Assembly: GCA_951804985.1 (NCBI GenBank)
Contig: OX638133.1
Coordinates: 73,166,367-73,230,366 of the forward strand
Length of the DNA stretch: 64,000 nucleotides
Source of the DNA: Dryomyza anilis
Taxonomy: Eukaryota; Arthropoda; Insecta; Diptera; Dryomyzidae
Direction: 5' to 3'
The stretch's first letter is position 1. Every line of letters starts with the position of its first letter. This document shows, one piece after another, positions 17,150 to 33,811 of this stretch. Below the pieces are notes generated by a model, which saw only the letters and a list, made by a program, of their open reading frames with translations, made no database searches and was not told the DNA's origin. Both the position numbers and the translations under genes were made by a program.

Positions 17150-17640
17150 AAAAACAACATAAATTTAATTTGTGTACTGTTGTATGTATTTCATATGTTT
17201 ATTAATGAAATACTAATATAACGAATATATTTGTAATGTTACGAATGTTTTCATTCAAAATACGAATATATTACTAACATGTACGAATATATTCGTAAAA
17301 TTATTAATTCTGACATAAATATTATATAATTTTACAAATTTTTCATAAAACGTTCGAATGCAATCGCTAAAAGCCGAATATTTTCGTAAAATGTACGAAT
17401 ATATTTGTATAAAGTACAAAAAATACAACAATCTTTCGTATTATGTCTTTCGTAAATGAAATCTAAGAATTGTTTCGTAAAATACACAAATAATATTCGT
17501 AATTTTTCATTAATTTGCGAAAGTTCTTTCGTGTTTTTAACAAAATGTTTCGCAGATAAATATCACGAAGTGTTTTCGAAAAATACACGAACGATTCTTA
17601 TTTTTTACAACCGGGAATATTTCGTAAAAAATGTATGCCT
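17150..17640. repeat. TTCGTAAAAT-rich inverted-repeat element
   Basis: Dense in TTCGTA/TACGAA words arranged as short palindromes (for example 'tacgaatatattcgtaaaat' near 17282). Sequence at 55330-55700 resembles its reverse complement, so it is a dispersed family. Confidence 0.5.
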
Positions 17641-17644
17641 TTAA

Positions 17645-18300
17645 AATAAATTCTGAAAAGAATGAATTTTGACTAAATACCTCTATTTCAATAACTCAAT
17701 GTTCAGCAAATAATAATTTGAATTAAAATGATACGATATTAGTGCTCAATAGTGTCACATTCCCTGTTGAACAAAACAACATACTTTAAAATATAAATTC
17801 CTAGGTCAATAGTAATCCACCATCACTTGTCGAAAGCATGAATCAAAATAATAAGCACCACAACAAATCAAAAATCAGCTAAGTAATTTATAATAATAGG
17901 TGTGAAAAAAATGTAAACTGAAAAATTATTATAACAATAGATAAATTAAACGATAACAATTTAGAGTTTTTCCTTACATTCTTAATACTTATCAGGTTCT
18001 CTTCAAATAGTTGCACTTCAACAGAACTTCAACTCAAGAGTAACCATATCGCGCGAAATCATGACCACACTGAAACAACCATTATCGAGTACAAATAAAA
18101 AATAATACTCAAAGAATGAGTTTTGACTAAGTCTATTCCCTCGCCCCTCCCCAACAAATGGGGTTGTTATTGCATGCTTGAAGTGGCAGTCAATTCAGTC
18201 GAAAAGAAAAGAAAAAAATGTTGTCATTATCATTATCTCTGTTATAGTATTTCTCTAATATTTACAATGCAATTGATGCATTTTGCTACAAAATCACACA
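17645..18300. other. Gene-free stretch upstream of plus-strand maltase
   Basis: No exon or element ends recognised. It is the distal upstream region of the maltase that starts at 18477. Confidence 0.4.
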
Positions 18301-18428
18301 AAATCTAATCAAATTATTCACATTCTCAGTGATTTGTTATAAAAAGTGTGGTGCCGTCAATGATAATTGTCATTTTTAACGTACAGTTCCACGGTCGCGT
18401 ATTCACTTTCACAACCACATAAATACTG

Positions 18429-18435
18429 TATATAA
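18429..18435 (+). promoter_or_regulatory. TATA box of plus-strand maltase
   Basis: TATATAA, 42 bases before the ATG at 18477. If transcription starts about 30 bases downstream, the leader would be only about 15 bases, so this assignment is tentative. Confidence 0.35.
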
Positions 18436-18467
18436 TTCGTAGTCAATTTTAAATGTCCCTTGATTGA

Positions 18468-21515
<3,048 letters not shown>

Positions 21516-21699
21516 AATGGGGAATTGCGCCCGAAAAATGACTAATTTGAAATTATTAATTTAATGATGTACTACAATATAACCGATGTATATCATAAAA
21601 TTTTTTTTATCTAAAATTGTATATGTTCAAAAAAGTAGTTTTGCAAATCAAAATAAAAATATTATAAACCAAAATCATTAAAAATTAGTATCTACATTC

Positions 21700-23640
21700 A
21701 AAATAAATCCTAGAACCAACACGAATTTTTCTGAAATATATAAATCATGGAGTTTTTAAATGAAATTATTATTTAGAGTAGGTGTAAAATGGAACATTAT
21801 ATGCTATCTGCAAGAAAAATTGAAAAACCCATTTTAAAATACGGGTTTTTCAATAAATATATACTATTCAGGGAATACCGTACATCTTGGTATATGCTGA
21901 ATAGTCTAAGAATATTTTTTTTTGCGGATTCATTGTCATATTCAAGAATAAACAGAAAAAAACTAATTTTGAATTATGAAAACGGGTTTTTCATTCATAT
22001 ATACATTATGGAATACCGTACATCTTGGTATATGCTGAATTCCCTACACCAAGAAAAAATACTATATACATAATAGTTTTTTTACTATTAAAAATAGTCA
22101 ATAGGATAAATTATTATTTTAATCGAAAAATACCATTAAATACTAGAAAATACCATGACATTGCCATTGAGTTTATATGAGAAGATTTATTTTTTTGTAT
22201 ACTATTAAATCAATAATTGTCCTATTGATAAATTTTAATGGGATTTGAGGGAAGTTTTTATGGTTGTAAGAATACAATTCCAACATAATTGACAAATGTT
22301 CCATTGATATGTGGTTGAGAAATTTTTAAATCTTTGGCTTGTTATTTACAAAAGTATTTACAAATTATGATAATTATTATTAAATGATTATAAATAGAAA
22401 AATATTTTTAGAATCGGGCAGATCAAGCTTATTGTAAGAACTAATATGAAGAGGGTACAATACAAATTTTAAACTAATATACAATGTGTTTGATTCATCA
22501 ATGTCAATAATTCAGGGGGTCAATCGAAAATAAAAAAATAAAATACAGGGTGTTTAAAAATACATATTACTGACATTACATAGTCAAGAATATTGGTTAT
22601 GAATTATAATCTGTTGATAAATGAAAATCAATATTTTAGTCATGTTTTAGACAATTAAATTACCTTTCCAATGGTCTATCACACAAATAAGAATAATTGG
22701 AGCGAACCGTTACGAAATTTTGAGAAAATCAATGACTAAGTCAAAATTTGTATTTTTATTTTTGTAGTTTCAACATTACGTACATTTAAAAAAAAAGAAA
22801 TAAATCATGCAGTTCAAAGATGTAGTACATCATTGGTAAGGTAATTTAATTGTTTCATTATTGTAAAACAGTGTTGTTTAGTTCCAAAGCGGTGGCTAAA
22901 AACATGTGTGTAACATAATAAGTCATAATACTGTTATATATAAGTCATATATTCTGAAAATGGAACATATTCAATAAAGGGCGGAGCTTACTTTGTTTCT
23001 ATTTGGTGGCAAAATAGTGGCAAATTATTAAATGTATTATGTTCCATATAAGTTGCAAGTATACTATAAAGAACATATTTATAAATAATATATCAAATTA
23101 ACATTCAAATGGAATTAAATATTTATGATATACACTACATATGTTTATGTAAAGTTGTGTTGAAAAATGACACAGCCGGAATAGAATAATTCTAGAAATA
23201 CCATAACTCACTATTTTAATAAATTTTATCGAATTTAATTTCTTTATATGTACGTAAAAATCAGAGGGGGGAGGATATAAGATTAACTCACGACAAGCAT
23301 GTTACTCCTAAGGATCTTTAATATTTTTATTTTTCATCCAAACACAGTTCAAATTACAGTTCTAGTTCCAAATAGTTGAACTGATACTTTAATGAATCTT
23401 AATTTGTTTTAAATATGCTTCGCCCCGTGCATTTTAGCTGGCGTTTGGGTGTCAAATAAGTATATTTCGTAACAATAACTTTAAGGGCATTTATGTGGTT
23501 ACCACTTAAGTTACCACAAAGTGGTTACTTAGGATACATACCTCTAAGAAATTGAGATACCGAACTATATTTCTTTTATGAAGACCTTCGGTTAACGCCC
23601 GATAACTCTAGCAAAAATACTTTTTTTATTATGAAAACAA
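21700..23640. other. Intergenic repeat-derived DNA
   Basis: Between maltase and P450. Holds two copies of the segment 'ataccgtacatcttggtata' with 'gctgaa' (21881 and 22013) and the MITE at 22044-22262. The rest is AT-rich with no supported gene. Confidence 0.45.
22044..22262 (-). mobile_element. MITE, TACACCNAGAAAAA family
   Basis: Reverse-complement relative of 54711-54927: both share 'attaaaatagt'-type blocks, AATAATTGTCCTATTGA and GGGATTTGAGGGAA. The TACACC end is clear; the other end has decayed. Confidence 0.65.
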
Positions 23641-23841
23641 GTAGGAATTGTGCTAGGGTCATGTTTTGAAACTAATCATTGTATTTTTACCTTGTTATAA
23701 CCCGACCAGTTACATGACAAACATTATCTGGTTATGATTATGTCTTCAATAGAAGAATAAATTTACACTATATATATATTTTTTTTAATTTATAAATACA
23801 TTATAAAAATACGAAAGGTTTTATGGCCTAGTTGTGTATAT

Positions 23842-26800
23842 TCAAGTACGTGGTCTCATTCGTAAATGTACGCCATTCTCCGATTTCAATGTTAATACAG
23901 CCGAAAGTATTGGGTCGTATTTGTGAGATGGCGGATAACGTTTGCGTTCTTCTTCGGGCAAACCCATGAAATTCTGCACATATCCATCGCGCGAGACCAA
24001 CTCGTCGAGAGGCGGTAATATCTCGAAAGAGCGTACAATTTTTGAGACGACAGTTTTAAGCTCGAGCATAGCGAATTTTTGACCTAAAGAAGATAATAAA
24101 TTATATAGATTTCAAGAATATTAAAAATCTATTTTTACCAATGCAGTTACGTGGACCCGCACTGAATGGGACATACGCAAATGGATTAAGTTTCGAGCGC
24201 TCATCTGCATCGAAGCGTTCCGGCCGACAACGATAGGGATCCGGGAAATTTTTTTCGTTATAACCCAACCCCATGATGAAAAGATTCATGGTGGTGCCCT
24301 TGGGAATTTGGGTACCGTCTGTTGAATATTATAAAAATAATCAATCAATAACAAAATGTATATATTTTAATAAAAATAAATAAACTAACTCATGTCATAA
24401 TCTCGATCTGCTTGACGTCCTATAACTGGTACACTCGGGTACAAACGTTGCGCCTCCTTGATAACCAAGTCTAGATATTTCATCTCGGAGACCTCGGCAA
24501 AGGTTGGCGAGCGCTGCAAATCGGCCCCGAAAATTTGTTGCTGCTCAACAAATACTTTTTGCTGTATAAATAATATAAGGCATAGGTTTAGGCAGTTTTG
24601 AAAAATTATTATGCTTGGTAACTTGCCTGTATTTCTGGATGACGGAACAGCATGTAAATGGAGAATGCAATTCCAGATGTTGTAGTGTCATGACCCTAAA
24701 AATTGGAAAACATTTTAAAAATACATAATTTAAATAAATATTTTTTTTTATAAAAATATGAAATATAAATATATAAAAATATAGAAATATAAAAATATAA
24801 AAATATAAAAATATGAAAATATAAAAATATAAAAATATAAAAATATAAAAATATAAAAATATAAAAATATAAAAATATAAAAATATAAAAATATAAAAAT
24901 ATAAAAATATAAAAATATAAAAATATAAAAATATAAAAATATAAAAATATAAAAATATAAAAATATAAAAATATAAAAATATAAAAATATAAAAATATAA
25001 AAATATAAAAATATAAAAATATAAAAATATAAAAATATAAAAATATAAAAATATAAAAATATAAAAATATAAAAATATAAAAATATAAAAATATAAAAAT
25101 ATAAAAATATAAAAATATAAAAATATAAAAATATAAAAATATAAAAATATAAAAATATAAAAATATAAAAATATAAAAATATAAAAATATAAAAATATAA
25201 AAATATAAAAATATAAAAATATAAAAATATAAAAATATAAAAATATAAAAATATAAAAATATAAAAATATAAAAATATAAAAATATAAAAATATAAAAAT
25301 ATAAAAATATAAAAATATAAAAATATAAAAATATAAAAATATAAAAATATAAAAATATAAAAATATAAAAATATAAAAATATAAAAATATAAAAATATAA
25401 AAATATAAAAATATAAAAATATAAAAATATAAAAATATAAAAATATAAAAATATAAAAATATAAAAATATAAAAATATAAAAATATAAAAATATAAAAAT
25501 ATAAAAATATAAAAATATAAATATATAAATATATAAAAATATAAAAATATAAAAATATAAAAATATAAAAATATAAAAATATAAAAATATAAAAATATAA
25601 AAATATAAAAATATAAAAATATAAAAATATAAAAATATAAAAATATAAAAATATAAAAATATAAAAATATAAAAATATAAAAATATAAAAATATAAAAAT
25701 ATAAAAATATAAAAATATAAAAATATAAAAATATAAAAATATAAAAATATAAAAAATATAAAAATATAAAAATATAAAAATATAAAAATATAAAAATATA
25801 AAAATATAAAAATATAAAAATATAAAAATATAAAAATATAAAAATATAAAAATATAAAAATATAAAAATATAAAAATATAAAAATATAAAAATATAAAAA
25901 TATAAAAATATAAAAATATAAAAATATAAAAATATAAAAATATAAAAATATAAAAATATAAAAATATAAAAATATAAAAATATAAAAATATAAAAATATA
26001 AAAATATAAAAATATAAAAATATAAAAATATAAAAATATAAAAATATAAAAATATAAAAATATAAAAATATAAAAATATAAAAATATAAAAATATAAAAA
26101 TATAAAAATATAAAAATATAAAAATATAAAAATATAAAAATATAAAAATATAAAAATATAGAAATATAAAAATATAAAAATATAAAAATATAAAAATATA
26201 AAAATATAAAAATATAAAAATATAAAAATATAAAAATATAAAAATATAAAAATATAAAAATATAAAAATATAAAAATATAAAAATATAAAAATATAAAAA
26301 TATAAAAATATAAAAATATAAAAATATAAAAATATAAAAATATAAAAATATAAAAATATAAAAATATAAAAATATAAAAATATAAAAATATAAAAATATA
26401 AAAATATAAAAATATAAAAATATAAAAATATAAAAATATAAAAATATAAAAATATAAAAATATAAAAATATAAAAATATAAAAATATAAAAATATAAAAA
26501 TATAAAAATATAAAAATATAAAAATATAAAAATATAAAAATATAAAAATATAAAAAAAAAAAATATATAAAAATATAAAAATATAAAAATATAAAAATAT
26601 AAAAATATAAAAATATAAAAATATAAAAATATAAAAATATAAAAATATAAAAATATAAAAATATAAAAATATAAAAATATAAAAATATAAAAATATAAAA
26701 ATATAAAAATATAAAAATATAAAAATATAAAAATATAAAAATATAAAAATATAAAAATATAAAAATATAAAAATATAAAAATATAAAAATATAAAAATAT

Positions 26801-29800
26801 AAAAATATAAAAATATAAAAATATAAAAATATAAAAATATAAAAATATAAAAATATAAAAATATAAAAATATAAAAATATAAAAATATAAAAATATAAAA
26901 ATATAAAAATATAAAAATATAAAAATATAAAAATACAAAAATATAAAAATATAAAAATATAAAAATATAAAAATATAAAAATATAAAAATATAAAAATAT
27001 AAAAATATAAAAATATAAAAATATAAAAATATAAAAATATAAAAATATAAAAATATAAAAATATAAAAATATAAAAATATAAAAATATAAAAATATAAAA
27101 ATATAAAAATATAAAAATTTAAAAATATAAAAATATAAAAATATAAAAATATAAAAATATAAAAATATAAAAATATAAAAATATAAATATATAAAAATAT
27201 AAAAATATAAAAATATAAAAAAATAAAAATATAAATATATAATTATATAAAAATATAAAAATATAAAAATATAAAAATATAAAAATATAAAAATATAAAA
27301 ATATAAAAATATAAAAATATAAAAATATAAAAATATAAAAATATAAAAATATAAAAATATAAAAATATAAAAATATAAAAATATAAAAATATAAAAATAT
27401 AAAAATATAAAAATATAAAAATATAAAAATATAAAAATATAAAAATATAAAATTATAAAAATATAAAAATATAAAAATATAAAAATATAAAAATATAAAA
27501 ATATAAAAATATAAAAATATAAAAATATAAAAATATAAAAATATAAAAATATAAAAATATAAAAATATAAAAATATAAAAATATAAAAATATAAAAATAT
27601 AAAAATATAAAAATATAAAAATATAAAAATATAAAAATATAAAAATATAAAAATATAAAAATATAAAAATATAAAAATATAAAAATATAAAAATATAAAA
27701 ATATAAAAATATAAAAATATAAAAATATAAAAATATAAAAATATAAAAATATAAAAATATAAAAATATAAAAATATAAAAATATAAAAATATAAAAATAT
27801 AAAAATATAAAAATATAAAAATATAAAAATATAAAAATATAAAAATATAAAAATATAAAAATATAAAAATATAAAAATATAAAAATATAAAAATATAAAA
27901 ATATAAAAATATAAAAATATAAAAATATAAAAATATAAAAATATAAAAATATAAAAATATAAAAATATAAAAATATAAAAATATAAAAATATAAAAATAT
28001 AAAAATATAAAAATATAAAAATATAAAAATATAAAAATATAAAAATATAAAAATATAAAAATATAAAAATATAAAAATATAAAAATATAAAAATATAAAA
28101 ATATAAAAATATAAAAATATAAAAATATAAAAATATAAAAATATAAAAATATAAAAATATAAAAATATAAAAATATAAAAATATAAAAATATAAAAATAT
28201 AAAAATATAAAAATATAAAAATATAAAAATATAAAAATATAAAAATATAAAAATATAAAAATATAAAAATATAAAAATATAAAAATATAAAAATATAAAA
28301 ATATAAAAATATAAAAATATAAAAATATAAAAATATAAAAATATAAAAATATAAAAATATAAAAATATAAAAATATAAAAATATAAAAATATAAAAATAT
28401 AAAAATATAAAAATATAAAAATATAAAAATATAAAAATATAAAAATATAAAAATATAAAAATATAAAAATATAAAAATATAAAAATATAAAAATATAAAA
28501 ATATAAAAATATAAAAATATAAAAATATAAAAATATAAAAATATAAAAATATAAAAATATAAAAATATAAAAATATAAAAATATAAAAATATAAAAATAT
28601 AAAAATATAAAAATATAAAAATATAAAAATATAAAAATATAAAAATATAAAAATATAAAAATATAAAAATATAAAAATATAAAAATATAAAAATATAAAA
28701 ATATAAAAATATAAAAATATAAAAATATAAAAATATAAAAATATAAAAATATAAAAATATAAAAATATAAAAATATAAAAATATAAAAATATAAAAATAT
28801 AAAAATATAAAAATATAAAAATATAAAAATATAAAAATATAAAAATATAAAAATATAAAAATATAAAAATATAAAAATATAAAAATATAAAAATATAAAA
28901 ATATAAAAATATAAAAATATAAAAATATAAAAATATAAAAATATAAAAATATAAAAATATAAAAATATAAAAATATAAAAATATAAAAATATAAAAATAT
29001 AAAAATATAAAAATATAAAAATATAAAAATATAAAAATATAAAAATATAAAAATATAAAAATATAAAAATATAAAAATATAAAAATATAAAAATATAAAA
29101 ATATAAAAATATAAAAATATAAAAATATAAAAATATAAAAATATAAAAATATAAAAATATAAAAATATAAAAATATAAAAATATAAATATATAAATATAT
29201 AAAAATATAAAAATATAAAAATATAAAAATATAAAAATATAAAAATATAAAAATATAAAAATATAAAAATATAAAAATATAAAAATATAAAAATATAAAA
29301 ATATAAAAATATAAAAATATAAAAATATAAAAATATAAAAATATAAAAATATAAAAATATAAAAATATAAAAATATAAAAATATAAAAATATAAAAATAT
29401 AAAAATATAAAAATATAAAAATATAAAAATATAAAAATATAAAAATATAAAAATATAAAAATATAAAAATATAAAAATATAAAAATATAAAAATATAAAA
29501 ATATAAAAATATAAAAATATAAAAATATAAAAATATAAAAATATAAAAATATAAAAATATAAAAATATAAAAATATAAAAATATAAAAATATAAAAATAT
29601 AAAAATATAAAAATATAAAAATATAAAAATATAAAAATATAAAAATATAAAAATATAAAAATATAAAAATATAAAAATATAAAAATATAAAAATATAAAA
29701 ATATAAAAATATAAAAATATAAAAATATAAAAATATAAAAATATAAAAATATAAAAATATAAAAATATAAAAATATAAAAATATAAAAATATAAAAATAT

Positions 29801-32800
29801 AAAAATATAAAAATATAAAAATATAAAAATATAAAAATATAAAAATATAAAAATATAAAAATATAAAAATATAAAAATATAAAAATATAAAAATATAAAA
29901 ATATAAAAATATAAAAATATAAAAATATAAAAATATAAAAATATAAAAATATAAAAATATAAAAATATAAAAATATAAAAATATAAAAATATAAAAATAT
30001 AAAAATATAAAAATATAAAAATATAAAAATATAAAAATATAAAAATATAAAAATATAAAAATATAAAAATATAAAAATATAAAAATATAAAAATATAAAA
30101 ATATAAAAATATAAAAATATAAAAATATAAAAATATAAAAATATAAAAATATAAAAATATAAAAATATAAAAATATAAAAATATAAAAATATAAAAATAT
30201 AAAAATATAAAAATATAAAAATACAAAAATATAAAATATAAAAATGTAAAAATACAAAAATATAATAACTTTAGCATAATTTTAGGCTCTTATTGTGCAG
30301 TAACTCACCTCGAACATAAAGGTGGAAACTTCTTCGTAGATCTCTTGTTGCGTTAGCGAACGTCCATCGATTTTAGCGGTCAACAATGTATCGAGAAAAG
30401 CTTGCTTTGGACGTGAATATTCATCAGCTTCGGCGTCAGATTCACGGGCAGCCAAACGTAATGCATTCTGACGTTTCTCAATAACCTTTAAAGGTAGAAT
30501 AATAATAATTGCTATTTCCAAAAATTTTTTAAATTTACATACATCATAGGTGAAATCTTGTAAAATCGTCAAGATTTTTTTGTACTCCTTGTAGTCCGGC
30601 GCAAATTTATAGAGCGCATTCGAGCGCTTAATCGGATGAAAAGCGCGCATATTTATATTATAACACATACTTTTTAAAAAAGAAAATAGTAAAATAAATT
30701 TAAAACAATTTTTAAAAAATTCCTACTCTTTGAAAGCTTTAACCAATTCCGAATCATGATTATCCATAGCATTGATATTGACACCCATTGCGGTATCTGC
30801 AAAATAAGTTTTTAAATCATAAAGTAATTATCTCCATAGTGAAAATCATAAATACGCACCACATATAACATCCAGTGTCAAATAATGCACCATATCTTGA
30901 AAATCGAAAATAGTCTCACCCTCCGAAACTTTACGTAATTTCTCAATGAATTTCGTTGAGTTGTCACTCATGACATCGTGAAAATCTTGCAGAATTTTAA
31001 AATGAAATGATGGCGTTATCATTTTGCGATGCTTAAACCATTTGGGACCGAAACTTGTGAGTAGACCCTCGCCCAGCCAGGGATGCAACATGTCATAAAC
31101 ATCAGATTTTTGTATAAATGAATTGCTGCTCAGTATGAACTGTATAAATATAATTTATATACAATTTTATTTTAATATTTATATAATTTTATTTTATATT
31201 TAAAAAAATACCTCCATATCCTTTTCATTTCCCACCAATACTGTTGGATAATGCGCGATCCAAAAGCGTATATTCGATTTGCCATGTTCATTCCACCAAT
31301 TGAAAACGTTGTTGAGAATTTCTAGATGATGTATTTAAAATTAAAGTCTCAATTTGTGAATTTTGATTTCGTTTTTTACATTAAAGTTTGTTTTCAATCA
31401 TATATCCAATACCTAGATAACCGTATTATTTTATTCAGTAAAGATATGAAATACAAAATTTTGGAAACGGCAAATGTAAAAAATATAAAAAGAAATGCAA
31501 TAGAATGAGTATAAATACATTTACATTTAAAAACTTTTATTTTCTTCCGACATTTTCTTATCAGTGACTATAAACAAAAAATTGTAAAAACTTTGCAACA
31601 TGTTGCCTCCGTATATAGAATATAACCAGACAGACGGTTGACAACATTTTGATAAAAGCTTAACATTTTGATAGAACTGGTTTATGGCTTTCTTAGTCTC
31701 TTGTTAATGTCTTGTTCTACAAACAAAAATAATCTCTACAATAAAGATTTTTTTTTACCTTTTGTTTATAAGTTAATATTGTTCAATTTTTAATTTTAAA
31801 GTAATACACTCAGAAAATATTTTACTAAAAAAAAGGAAATTTTACCCGAAATAGCATTAAGGATAAATGTCATTTAATACACCGGGAGTATTCTTTTTGA
31901 ATAAATATAGTTTAACATTATTTTTAGTGCATATTTTTTCATTTGATTGAATTTTCTACAACATATTAAAAGCTAGTTTTGATCCGCAAATGAGGACTTT
32001 TTGCCCAAATTTGAAAATTTAGTCTTGCCAAAAGGGCGAATCTTTTCGTTTTTTTGCCATAACATTTCAATGGTATAAGATAAAATAGGGTTTGTAAAGG
32101 CATTAATTATTTGTTTTTATAGCACCTATCGGTCATCATCATTATTTTAAAATATATTTTTGAATTTTTATCATCTGCAAGAAAACTGTTCGGCAAATTA
32201 TTTTGAAATAATGATGCCAATCGATAGGTGCTTTAAAAACCAACAATTAATTGCTTTACACTACTATTTTATCTTGTACCATTAAAATGTTATGTCAAAA
32301 AAAACAGTAAGATTCGCCCTTTTGGCATGACAAGATTTTTAATGTTTCGAATTTTGCTATTTACAAACGATAACTTCTTATTGATACTTCATATTAGTAC
32401 AAAAATGCATAAAATGTATTTTGTTGTTTTTCTTATAAAAACAAATAAATCATTTACGTTTGAGACGTAAATGAAAATTCAAGAATTTATTTATTATATA
32501 GTAATATTTTATCTTTTTAATGTAGTTTTTTTCGGTGTATTCAAAGTGCTTCATTGATAACATATTTGATGTACTGTATAAGGTATAATTTATGTGTTGT
32601 TTTTTATTTTTTAATTTCATTTTAAGCACATTATAATTTTTGTCTCATTATGTATTGCAAAACACTTTAATTCTGAACACTTACCATGCGGCGTTTTTCC
32701 CATCTGATGTGCATTGCCAATCAATGGCAATGTCTTGGGACCAGGAATACGATTTATAATCCGTTTGAATTGAAAGTTCTTCAACTCCCAATAAATAAAT

Positions 32801-32844
32801 AATAAAAATGGCGTTAGCACAAGTAATGCCAAGAAAACAAACAT
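23842..32844 (-). CDS. Cyp4e: Cytochrome P450, Cyp4e-like, copy A, 528 aa
   Basis: Ten exons: 32685..32844, 31212..31321, 30860..31139, 30727..30796, 30543..30669, 30309..30485, 24627..24695, 24390..24561, 24139..24318, 23842..24083; coding length 1587. Haem-thiolate monooxygenase anchored in the ER by an N-terminal helix (about residues 1-20), followed by the hinge [12 protein letters not shown]. Helix C WFKHR (W124, R128), I-helix GHDTT (309-313) with the CYP4-type FMFE just before it, ExxR (E367-R370), PERF (421-424) and haem loop [10 protein letters not shown] with ligand Cys447 are all intact. [16 protein letters not shown] and HYLTLDVIC point to Cyp4e. Substrate unknown; the subfamily is linked to xenobiotic or fatty-acid oxidation. 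Intron 7 uses a GC donor. Intron 6 holds a 5.5-kb satellite. Copy B at 40027-48636 is near-identical in structure. Confidence 0.92.
24749..30264. repeat. 8-bp satellite (TATAAAAA)n in P450 intron 6, copy A
   Basis: About 690 head-to-tail copies of an 8-base unit, TATAAAAA on the plus strand, with not a single C or G over most of its length. Variant units are few: doublets of TATAAATA near 25520-25537 and 29184-29199, an extra A near 25751, G at 26161, an A12 run near 26552, C at 26935, and a cluster near 27117-27246. Units decay at both edges, as expected of unequal exchange. The sense (minus) strand has no stop in any frame within perfect units, so long meaningless open frames appear. Confidence 0.97.
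31803..32543. mobile_element. MITE in P450 intron 1, copy A (shared with copy B)
   Basis: Starts TACACTCAGAAAATATTTTA and ends TTTTTTTCGGTGTA, imperfect inverted ends. The same insertion, at the same intron position with the same flanks, occurs at 46552-48342 in copy B, so it predates the gene duplication. Another element (32024-32335) is nested inside. Confidence 0.6.
32024..32335. mobile_element. Foldback MITE nested in intron 1 of P450 copy A
   Basis: Near-perfect palindrome of about 310 bases: GCCAAAAGGGCGAATC at 32034 mirrors GATTCGCCCTTTTGGC near 32311, and the CACCTATCG and CGATAGGTG arms also match. Absent from copy B, so it inserted after the duplication. Related to 3395-3790. Confidence 0.7.
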
Positions 32845-33060
32845 CTTGTTGTTATATTTTGTTAATCACGTTATTATTTTATAGTTTCAATAATACTATA
32901 TTCAAATAATAAGCTAAATCTCTTCACAACTTTACCGCAACAGTTTCGTAGTACGACTAAAATCTCTACTCTAAAACAGCGACCATAATATCTTTGGGAA
33001 CAGCACGAGGGGTGCTTGAGATTAGGCGGTTTACTGCCTACAAGCAGAGCTGACCACTAC
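32845..33060 (-). promoter_or_regulatory. Conserved upstream block of Cyp4e copy A
   Basis: Aligns with 48637-48858 upstream of copy B: both contain CTTGAGATTAGGCGGTTTAC and an AACAGTTTCGTNGTACGACT segment that looks like leader plus initiator. Homology ends at TACAC(C/T)GAAAAA, itself a possible MITE end. Likely proximal promoter; no individual factor site is proven. Confidence 0.5.
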
Positions 33061-33331
33061 ACCGAAAAATAAAAAGAAATGAACATTATATAGTGAAATT
33101 GGGATTTATTTTAAATGAATTACTTAAATCTAATTGTTATATACGCAAATGTTTACAGCAAGTATATTTATGAAATTAGTACACTAAAACATTTATTTGC
33201 TAGTTTATTTTTTTCCAAATAATTTAGTTAATAGTTTAAAAATTGAGTTTTTTATTTCCCGATTAAAATGCTATTTAAAAAAAACGTTAAATATTTTGCA
33301 ATCATTTTATGTTTGAGATATATGTCACACA

Positions 33332-33811
33332 CACAGAATAGATATATATGGCGCCAACCAACTCTTTGTCGAATGAACTGATTCGGTTCTCTCAACTGCT
33401 TAGTCGGTTGTTATTGTAAAAACTAAAAGGGTTTTAGTGTGGACTACAACCAATTTCGAACTGGTTTAGAACAATTTAGAACCATTGGGAGTGTGTATAA
33501 ACTAATATTTCAAGCGCCATTCGAAATTGTAGACAATTCGATTTAACCGAATGAAGTTAGTTGGTACAACTAAGTTTTTGGTTCTTCCAACGTCATTACG
33601 ATCTGTGGAACTGTCATATTAGCCTATATACATAAAATATTAGTCTAAACACACTCCCAATGGTTCAAAATCTGTACTATATTATTAAAACATTTTGAAA
33701 TTGGTAAAAGTACAAACTACAACTCTTTAGTTTTGAAAAAAAACTACCGACTAAGCGGTTGAGAGAACCGAATAAGTTTGTTGGCGCAACAAATCTCTAA
33801 TCTATGTGTAT
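33332..33811. mobile_element. TIR element with arms of over 100 bp
   Basis: 'tcggttctctcaactgctta' (near 33384) mirrors 'taagcggttgagagaaccga' (near 33751), and the GGCGCCAACCAACT and TTTGTTGGCGC ends also pair, with inner arms including GTGGACTACAACCAATTTC. About 480 bases, no coding capacity. Located between the P450 copies. Confidence 0.7.

Noticed and set aside
22540..22800. Possible TE end CAGGGTGTTTAAAA
   Set aside because: Only one end was found, without an inverted partner or target duplication.
24545..30277. Very long minus-strand open frames (797, 934 and 1052 codons) of a Tyr/Ile/Phe/Leu repeat
   Set aside because: They are translations of the stop-free side of the 8-bp satellite in intron 6, not genes; splice sites of the P450 flank them.
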